Below, one piece after another: positions 7,198-12,118 of a stretch of 12,118 nt of DNA. Position numbers and translations under genes: made by a program. How positions within the stretch are numbered: position 1 is the first letter of the stretch; every line of letters begins with the position of its first letter. This DNA is from Anaerolineae bacterium (GTDB lineage Bacteria > Chloroflexota > Anaerolineae > JAFGEY01), in contig JAFGEY010000037.1 in NCBI GenBank assembly GCA_016931365.1, positions 1 to 12,118 on the forward strand. The letters are read 5' to 3'. Below the pieces are notes generated by a model that ran no database searches, was not told where the DNA came from, and saw nothing but the letters and a program-made list of their open reading frames with translations.

Positions 7198-7806
7198 CTA
7201 TTCGACAACGACCTGCACGTTGGTGAACCCCATCGAGTAGAACCAGTTGGAGAAAAAGATCTGGCCGTATCCGCTGGCTTGCTGGAGAACGCCACTCTCC
7301 AATGCTGCTTGGTGCATCTTTTCTTCAGCCTCAAGACGGGCCGCGCCTTCTAACCCGAGGTCTCGTTCAATAAACCACGATTTGTTATAGTAAACCACAT
7401 GCGTTCGCTCGTTGTCAAGGCGCACATAGAGGATCTCCGGGGCCGGCAGGCGAAGCTGGACGCGTGTGCCATCGACCCACAGATCGTCAGGTCCGAGCTT
7501 GGACAGGTCAAATCCGGCGGCGACCTCGCCATAGGCGATGAGCACGATCTCTTCTTTGACCCCCAGTTCCTTGCGGATATCGTCGGGCACGCGCGTGCTG
7601 GTGATGTCAGTGCTCAAAGTGTACTTGACCGTTGCCAGTTCGGCCTGTTGGCGAATCTCTTCGATGTTAATGACAATGGTACGCGTCGGCGTTGGCCTTG
7701 CCGCAGCAGGCCAGGGGATCAGCGTGCCAACCAGACAGGCAGCAACGCTGACAACGAGCACGATCGCCAGAACAATGATTCCCCAAATCAGCAATTCTCT
7801 GCGCAT
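7198..7806 (-). CDS. DUF4230 domain protein, membrane-anchored (paralogue A)
   Basis: A 202-residue protein of unknown function. Residues about 5-32 are a hydrophobic anchor following MRRE, then a short PTPTRT linker, then a DUF4230-like domain (about 45-202). It ends VAAC at residues 21-24, which fits a lipobox, so it could be a lipoprotein rather than a plain single-pass protein. It is clearly a paralogue of the gene just upstream: both carry LxTxKYxxST, then AxGEVxAGxD, LPxxxILYxxxDNxRTxV and a C-terminal GFTxVxxxV. DUF4230 proteins typically sit at the cell envelope; no reaction is known to me. It begins 17 bases after the stop of paralogue B, implying one operon. The second of two adjacent ATGs (7806) is preferred: AAAGGAG lies five bases upstream of it and only two from the first. 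Its stop is followed by the kinase promoter. Confidence 0.88.
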   Translation of the reverse strand: MRRELLIWGIIVLAIVLVVSVAACLVGTLIPWPAAARPTPTRTIVINIEEIRQQAELATVKYTLSTDITSTRVPDDIRKELGVKEEIVLIAYGEVAAGFDLSKLGPDDLWVDGTRVQLRLPAPEILYVRLDNERTHVVYYNKSWFIERDLGLEGAARLEAEEKMHQAALESGVLQQASGYGQIFFSNWFYSMGFTNVQVVVE

Positions 7807-7811
7807 CATAG

Positions 7812-7818
7812 CTCCTTT
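7812..7818 (-). promoter_or_regulatory. Ribosome binding site of DUF4230 paralogue A
   Basis: AAAGGAG on the minus strand lies in the 16-base gap between the two DUF4230 genes. Its spacing favours the second ATG (7806) over the first (7809). Confidence 0.7.
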
Positions 7819-7822
7819 GGTG

Positions 7823-8587
7823 TTATTCTCCGCGCACCGTGATCATCACGTCGGTAAAGCCCAGGGCGCGCAAAAAGGCATCGATCTGCATACGCGCATT
7901 GATCTCGGCCTGTTTCAAAATGCCGCCTTCAAGCGCACGATCGAGCATCGCCTGCTCGGCAATTTGGCGGGCCTCGCCTTCAAGCGTTTCATCCGGCTGG
8001 CGAAAAAGGCCGGTGCTCCGTTCATAGACATAGGTGCGATCGTTGTCGATTTTGGAATACAACACGATCGCCGGCGGCAGGGTGATCGTCACCTGATCGC
8101 CGTGCACAATGATGTCTTGCGGTGTGATGACGGCCATATCGATCCCGGCGACGACCTCGCCCTCGGCAACCAGCAGCAGCGTGTCGGTGCCAAAGAGTTG
8201 TTCCCACAGATTGACCGGCTCACGTTTGAGGTCGATCACTGTTGACATCATGTACTTGGCCGTTTCCAACCGCCCCAACGCGCGCACCTCGGTGATGATC
8301 ACGCGCGGCGTCGGTGTGGGGGTAGGGGTAAAGGTGGGCGTTGGTGTGAGAGTCGGCGTGCGGGTTGGCGTGCCGGTGGGCGGCGGGGTGAGCGTCCGAG
8401 TTGGCAGCGGGGTCGGCGTCGATGTACGGATGTTGGGAAAGGGCAGCGTCGCAGCCGGCGTCGACACCTGTCGCAAACTGGCAACCTGCTTGCCAACAAC
8501 AAAAGAGAGCCCTGCCACAATGGCGATCAGAACCAACAGGCCGACCAGAAAAGCGATCAACGGCCATTGCTTGAGATATTTTTTCAT
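7823..8587 (-). CDS. DUF4230 domain protein, membrane-anchored with long Thr/Pro linker (paralogue B)
   Basis: A 254-residue protein: a short basic start (MKKYLKQW), one transmembrane segment at about 9-31, a Thr/Pro-rich linker at about 42-95, and a DUF4230 domain at about 96-254. The orientation is probably N-in, with the domain outside. Domain signatures are GRLETAKYMMSTVIDL, LVAEGEVVAGIDM, QVTITLPPAIVLYSKIDNDRTYVYER and GFTDVMITV. No catalytic motif is recognisable, so I give it no biochemical role. Compared with paralogue A it has a far longer stalk and no Cys at the anchor end, suggesting the pair differ in reach or anchoring. The start at 8587 has GAGGAG nine bases upstream; a longer in-frame reading from TTG 8614 would overlap the upstream gene's stop and is unlikely. 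It lies 23 bases after the 998-residue gene, in the same operon. Confidence 0.9.
   Translation of the reverse strand: MKKYLKQWPLIAFLVGLLVLIAIVAGLSFVVGKQVASLRQVSTPAATLPFPNIRTSTPTPLPTRTLTPPPTGTPTRTPTLTPTPTFTPTPTPTPRVIITEVRALGRLETAKYMMSTVIDLKREPVNLWEQLFGTDTLLLVAEGEVVAGIDMAVITPQDIIVHGDQVTITLPPAIVLYSKIDNDRTYVYERSTGLFRQPDETLEGEARQIAEQAMLDRALEGGILKQAEINARMQIDAFLRALGFTDVMITVRGE
8303..8428 (-). repeat. Thr/Pro low-complexity coding repeat (protein stalk)
   Basis: About 42 codons of the DUF4230 paralogue B, encoding repeated T-P pairs with occasional R, L, F and G. On the + strand the DNA reads as runs of GGTG/GGCGT-type units and gives a Val-Gly-rich shadow frame. Such stalks separate an anchor from an outer domain and can vary in length by slippage. 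Confidence 0.85.
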
Positions 8588-8596
8588 CGATTGTTG

Positions 8597-8602
8597 CTCC
8601 TC
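8597..8602 (-). promoter_or_regulatory. Ribosome binding site of DUF4230 paralogue B
   Basis: GAGGAG on the minus strand, nine bases before the ATG at 8585-8587. It sits in the 23-base gap after the stop of the upstream gene (8611) and supports the start chosen. Confidence 0.65.
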
Positions 8603-8610
8603 ATATCGGA

Positions 8611-11607
8611 TCAACTTGCTCTAGGATAAAAAGACCACAACAAGGGACGGTTATAGAGCATTGCATGCATTTCCAGGTCGGGCGAGATCGGCTGCAAGGC
8701 ATAACGATAGGTATATTGGCCTTCATAGGTATATCCCGGGAAGCCCAGACCCGGCTGTTCACCCAGCCGCTCGAGGTTGGGCGTGCGTCCCGGCATCGAG
8801 GCGATCATGCCCAGGCGCAGCCCATCCGGGAGCGGTCGCGAAGAAAACTGAAAGGCGCGCGTCGTGGCCTGATGGGTCATATAGCGCACGCCCTGCCAGG
8901 CTTTGCGCAATTCGATCACGTCCTGCGCGCTGAACAGCACCGGCGGCGTCTGGCCCACCTCGCACGAGGCACTGCCAGCTTGCAAAGGCTGCGGCCAGAT
9001 CACCTGCTCGCCGATGATGTCAAACTCGCCAACGACAAACTTGCCGGCAAAGGTGAGCGGGCGCGGAAAGAGCAACTCGGTCACGCATTCGAGCAGCGGG
9101 CTGAACTGGCTCAAATGCAGGTGCCGCACTAGCGTCACACCGCCGGCCAGGGTTTGGCGCACTGTCACCGTCCCCCGCACCGGGCCCGTCGACGTGACAT
9201 TGATCTCGGCTTCGGCGCGGTCACAGCGCAAATGTTCGTCGAGTTCGAGCAGGTAGCCCCGCACCAGGTTGCCCGGACCGCAGATGCGTTCCCGGCCCTG
9301 AAAGCGCAGCGATGTGACCTGGCCATGCGCGTCGAGCAGCACGGCCAGCGAAGGATTGCACAGCCGGTTAGTAGTGATATCCAACCCTTCAAACGAAGGG
9401 GAAATTCCCTCCGGCAAGACGATCAAGTCCTTGGCTCCGCCGGCCCCAATGTCGACGACGAGCAGGAATTGAGCCAGGCCCTTGCCGATGCCCAACCACT
9501 GCGAAGGCACGATCATGCCACGATCCATAAAGACCACATCTTGCGGCGAAACGACCGACTCGGGCAGCGGCAGGGACACGGTCAGCAGATCGCTTCTTCG
9601 ATCCAGGTCGAGCGGTTCAAAAACGCGCAGTGTGCCCAGGGCGCGTTCTGGCAGCGTGGAAGACAGGCCCAACCGGAGCATCCAGCCGCGCAGCAGAGCA
9701 TGGCTTTTGTCGATGGCCTGGTCGACCTGCTCGGCGACAAAGCCGATCTCGGCAGCGTGATCCATATCGCCACCCAATGCACAGCGATTCTGTCGCTGTT
9801 TTTGAATATTTAACGCAATATTTTGAATGTCCAGATCGAATACTCGTTCCGGCTCGTCGATCTGGATGCTGTCGCCGAGCGCGCGGATATCCTGCCAGCG
9901 ATTCCACACCGCGCTAAAGGCCGCGTTCAGCATGCGGCTTGTCTCGTTGCTCGTCCACGTTTCGAGCTGAGTCGGGTCGGGGCCGATGTCGACTGTGCCT
10001 TGCGTCTGGGCGCTGGCCAGCTCGGACAGAAAGATCAGGTCATACTCGCAAGTTTCCGCCGTTTGCAAAAACGCCTCCAGCCAGTCGAGGTGCGGGATGC
10101 GGCACAGATCGATCTGTGCCGCCAGCGTCCGCCCGGCAAACGAGGCAGCCAAATAACGCAGATAATCGACCAGCGTAGCCTCATCGACGGCGAGGTTAAG
10201 CATCTGGCTCAATTCGCGGTGAATGCCGACCGTCCGCCAGCCCTCAACCGCGATCGGGCGGGCGGGATCGAACTCGGGGTAGGCGCGGCGGATCGCCGGT
10301 TCGCCGAACGCGATGTATTGATAGTTGTGCCCGCGCAGCGCTTCGCCCCAGCCGGGGCTGGGATTTTGCCCCAATGGGATGACGCCCTTGGCCCACAGTT
10401 TGGCTTCGCGGGCGGCGGTTTCCTCCCACTTGAGGGCCTGGGCGCGGATCAACTGGCGGGAGATAAGCATCGGGAACGGGGGCGTATCGAGCACGCTGAC
10501 CGTCTCAAATCGCCCGTTTTGGACGCCGGCCGCATAATGCTGGACGAGGTCATTGCGGTGCGCGGTGAGCATGTGCAGGGCGGCCTCGGTCCAGCCGACG
10601 GTCACATGGGCGCGCGGGTGGCGAGCCAGGATGTCGAACAGGGTTTCGCAGCGCTGTTCGAGGGCGAGCATGGTCTGGTCGCTCTCGCGTGAGGTGCTAA
10701 ACTGGAAATAGAGGGCCAGGGTCAATTTTTCAGGCGGGGGCAGCGGTGGCGCAAATGCCTTTGCCGGGGTTCTCGCTTGAAGCCACGTCCCTTTGAGCAA
10801 ATTGGGCAGCATCCGCAGCCAGGGGAGCGACTTGTTGCCGGGCAGCCGCACATAGTTGCGGCGCACAAAGGAGGTCAGCTCGGCGTACAGGGCGAGCGAG
10901 TTTTTGGGTGGTTCGCGCAGCATCCGGTCGAACAAGTCGAGACCCTCACCGACGAAACGCTCGTCGACCCATATTGCGCCGGGGATTTTGATCAGTTCGG
11001 CGGGGTCCAGGATCTCGATCTGATCGTCAGCTTGCCTCACGCCGCGGCGGCTTGCCGGGAGGTTATCGCGATGGAAGACCAGCGTCCTTCCCTCGGACGG
11101 CCCGGTCCACCGGCCAAACTGCGACCACAATTCGTCTTGCAGGAGGCGCTGCACCAGGTCTCCGCCGATGGGAGTCAGCGCATGCACGGCCCAGTGCACG
11201 CCATAGCCGGCGGCGAGGCGCGCGCGAAAGGCTTCAGCCCGGGCAGGATCGGCAAAGGCGGCGATCAGCATCTCACTCACCGCGCGGCGATCCATCAACA
11301 CCGTGAACAGCGGTGGCGGATCGGAGGGTGACGCAGCGGCGACGCGGGTTGCCAGGGCAACGAGATCGTCGGTCGGCGTGCCGGTAACCTTGAGTGCGGT
11401 CGGCGGCAGGAAGCGCAGGCGAATGCGTCCCTCGTCCAGCGTGAGGCGCAGCAGTTCCTGGGGCTGCTGCTGTGAATCGAGGACGATCAGATGCCCCGCC
11501 CACCGTCGATTGGGCAGCGTATCCAGGTAGACCTTGCGCAAACCCAGGCACATGGCCCATTGTTTGAGGTCGATCGTCTGATCGTCGCCCAACCAAGCTC
11601 GAAGCAT
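8611..11607 (-). CDS. Large protein with remote GH57/GH38-like architecture, function unknown
   Basis: A 998-residue protein with no signal peptide or membrane segment seen. Residues 1-290 are unrecognised. Residues about 293-580 recall the barrel of GH57 or GH38 glycosidases: a buried strand EKLTLALYFQFSTS, then VGWTEAALHML, an H...GxxNGRFETVSVL segment, RQLIRAQALKWEETAARE, NPSPGWGEALR and a later DYLRYLAASFAGRTLAAQID. Residues about 740-985 resemble the C-terminal beta-sandwich of these families (NPSLAVLLDAHGQVTSLRFQ, STGPVRGTVTVRQTLAGG, YTYRYALQPISPD). The family's opening metal or catalytic text (HxHxD-like) is absent; FQFSTS stands in its place, so it may bind glycans without cutting them, or act differently. 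The call is by pattern only and a remote relation to polysaccharide deacetylase-like barrels is possible. It is the first gene of an operon with two DUF4230 genes, has its own promoter, and its start ATG has AAAGGA ten bases upstream. Confidence 0.7.
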   Translation of the reverse strand: MLRAWLGDDQTIDLKQWAMCLGLRKVYLDTLPNRRWAGHLIVLDSQQQPQELLRLTLDEGRIRLRFLPPTALKVTGTPTDDLVALATRVAAASPSDPPPLFTVLMDRRAVSEMLIAAFADPARAEAFRARLAAGYGVHWAVHALTPIGGDLVQRLLQDELWSQFGRWTGPSEGRTLVFHRDNLPASRRGVRQADDQIEILDPAELIKIPGAIWVDERFVGEGLDLFDRMLREPPKNSLALYAELTSFVRRNYVRLPGNKSLPWLRMLPNLLKGTWLQARTPAKAFAPPLPPPEKLTLALYFQFSTSRESDQTMLALEQRCETLFDILARHPRAHVTVGWTEAALHMLTAHRNDLVQHYAAGVQNGRFETVSVLDTPPFPMLISRQLIRAQALKWEETAAREAKLWAKGVIPLGQNPSPGWGEALRGHNYQYIAFGEPAIRRAYPEFDPARPIAVEGWRTVGIHRELSQMLNLAVDEATLVDYLRYLAASFAGRTLAAQIDLCRIPHLDWLEAFLQTAETCEYDLIFLSELASAQTQGTVDIGPDPTQLETWTSNETSRMLNAAFSAVWNRWQDIRALGDSIQIDEPERVFDLDIQNIALNIQKQRQNRCALGGDMDHAAEIGFVAEQVDQAIDKSHALLRGWMLRLGLSSTLPERALGTLRVFEPLDLDRRSDLLTVSLPLPESVVSPQDVVFMDRGMIVPSQWLGIGKGLAQFLLVVDIGAGGAKDLIVLPEGISPSFEGLDITTNRLCNPSLAVLLDAHGQVTSLRFQGRERICGPGNLVRGYLLELDEHLRCDRAEAEINVTSTGPVRGTVTVRQTLAGGVTLVRHLHLSQFSPLLECVTELLFPRPLTFAGKFVVGEFDIIGEQVIWPQPLQAGSASCEVGQTPPVLFSAQDVIELRKAWQGVRYMTHQATTRAFQFSSRPLPDGLRLGMIASMPGRTPNLERLGEQPGLGFPGYTYEGQYTYRYALQPISPDLEMHAMLYNRPLLWSFYPRAS

Positions 11608-11655
11608 ATCGCAAATGTCCTTTCCAGGCTGCGAAAAGATGCCGTTGCTATGGGT

Positions 11656-11684
11656 ATTTTACCTGGATTATCAGCTATACGCAA
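11656..11684 (-). promoter_or_regulatory. Sigma-70-type promoter of the GH57/38-like - DUF4230 operon
   Basis: On the minus strand TTGCGT (11679-11684) and TAAAAT (11656-11661) have an exact 17-base spacer. Transcription would start near 11649, giving a leader of about 42 bases before ATG 11607. It lies in the gap after the ppdK terminator, as expected for a new operon. Confidence 0.7.
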
Positions 11685-11725
11685 GGTGGGTTCATAATGT
11701 TAGCAGGGGCTGAGATGACGAAAAC

Positions 11726-11749
11726 AGGGGCGCACGATCGTGCGCCCCT
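11726..11749 (-). terminator. Perfect palindromic terminator after ppdK
   Basis: A perfect 24-base palindrome with half-site AGGGGCGCACGA (11726-11737), with no unpaired bases except for loop strain. A-rich tracts flank it on the + strand (AAAAC before, AAAAAAC after), so on the minus strand the stem is followed by GTTTTCG. It lies 28 bases after the ppdK stop at 11777. A fully symmetric GC-rich palindrome may also be a REP-like extragenic repeat used as a terminator. Confidence 0.75.
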
Positions 11750-11776
11750 AAAAAACTGTGTGCTATTTTACGAAAA

Positions 11777-12118
11777 CTAACCGTTGCGAATCTTGGCCTG
11801 TGCTGCGGCCAGGCGCGCGACGGGCACGCGGTAGGGCGAACAGCTCACATAGTTGAGGCCGGCGCGATGGCAGAAATCGATGGAGGCCGGATCGCCGCCA
11901 TGCTCGCCGCAGATGCCGATTTCCAGATCGGGGTTGACGGCCTTGCCATCCTCGACGCAGATTTGCATCAGCCGGCCCACACCGATCTGGTCGAGCGACT
12001 GGAAGGGGTTTTGCGGCAAGATGCCTTGTTCGACGTATTGCAGCAAGAACTTGCCTTCCGCATCGTCACGGCTGTAGCCATAGGCCATCTGGGTCAGGTC
12101 GTTGGTGCCGAACGAGTA
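11777..12118 (-). CDS. ppdK: Pyruvate, phosphate dikinase, C-terminal end (partial)
   Basis: The last 114 residues of a gene that enters from the right edge. The enzyme reversibly converts pyruvate, ATP and phosphate to phosphoenolpyruvate, AMP and diphosphate in the cytoplasm. The piece is the end of the PEP/pyruvate-binding TIM-barrel domain: [18 protein letters not shown], where the canonical family text is nearly identical, then [21 protein letters not shown] with the catalytic Cys of the CGEHGG motif, then [20 protein letters not shown]. The related PEP synthase and PTS enzyme I have different text here, so PPDK is favoured. The frame is open to the edge, so the ATG at 12086-12088 is internal, not a start. 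Stop is TAG at 11777-11779. Confidence 0.96.
   Translation of the reverse strand, partial: YSFGTNDLTQMAYGYSRDDAEGKFLLQYVEQGILPQNPFQSLDQIGVGRLMQICVEDGKAVNPDLEIGICGEHGGDPASIDFCHRAGLNYVSCSPYRVPVARLAAAQAKIRNG

Noticed and set aside
8303..8428. Tandem repeat as a possible CRISPR or VNTR array
   Set aside because: There are no spacers of uniform length. The units are in frame and explained by a Thr/Pro protein stalk.
8109..8624. + strand frame with repeated Val-Gly dipeptides
   Set aside because: It is the complement of the Thr/Pro linker of DUF4230 paralogue B, not a protein of its own.
9823..10692. 289-codon open frame on the + strand
   Set aside because: It lies wholly opposite the 998-residue gene and has biased, domain-free composition. 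The minus-strand frame is continuous and makes sense.

Overview
The window looks like a piece of a Chloroflexota chromosome, most likely Anaerolineae-like. This is inferred from protein style. The reasons are long Thr-Pro linkers behind a lipoprotein signal and behind a membrane anchor, tandem DUF4230 proteins, a soluble Ser/Thr kinase with TPR-like repeats, a GAF-PAS-cyclase, and a GT39-type glycosyltransferase with an added beta-rich tail. Most of the window is visibly GC-rich. The gene at 348-1583 is clearly AT-richer.

Layout from left to right: the 3' end of groEL on the + strand (1-227), closed by a strong hairpin terminator (255-285) that also faces the convergent gene. Every remaining gene lies on the minus strand. 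Read in transcription order from the right, these are the 3' end of pyruvate phosphate dikinase (11777-12118, running off the edge) with a perfect 24-bp palindromic terminator. Then comes a promoter (TTGCGT-17-TAAAAT, 11656-11684) for a 998-residue protein with a remote GH57/GH38-like architecture, followed by two adjacent DUF4230 paralogues with close spacing. A second promoter (TTGCTC-17-TATAAT, 7134-7162) precedes a PknB-type Ser/Thr kinase with three TPR-like repeats, followed by a class III nucleotide cyclase with coiled coil, GAF and PAS domains. A multipass GT39-like glycosyltransferase and an AT-rich putative lipoprotein follow.

Two blocks stand out. The first is a three-gene operon (GH57/38-like protein plus two membrane-anchored DUF4230 proteins) that suggests a cell-envelope function. 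The second is a signalling pair (kinase, then a cyclase whose substrate-pocket residues resemble class IIIb adenylate cyclases), separated by about 190 bp holding a long-range inverted repeat that could fold in two mutually exclusive ways. No CRISPR array, tRNA, rRNA or transposase gene was seen. The most interesting items are the apparently catalytically divergent GH57/38-like protein with its DUF4230 partners, the kinase-cyclase leader structure, and the compositionally foreign lipoprotein gene.
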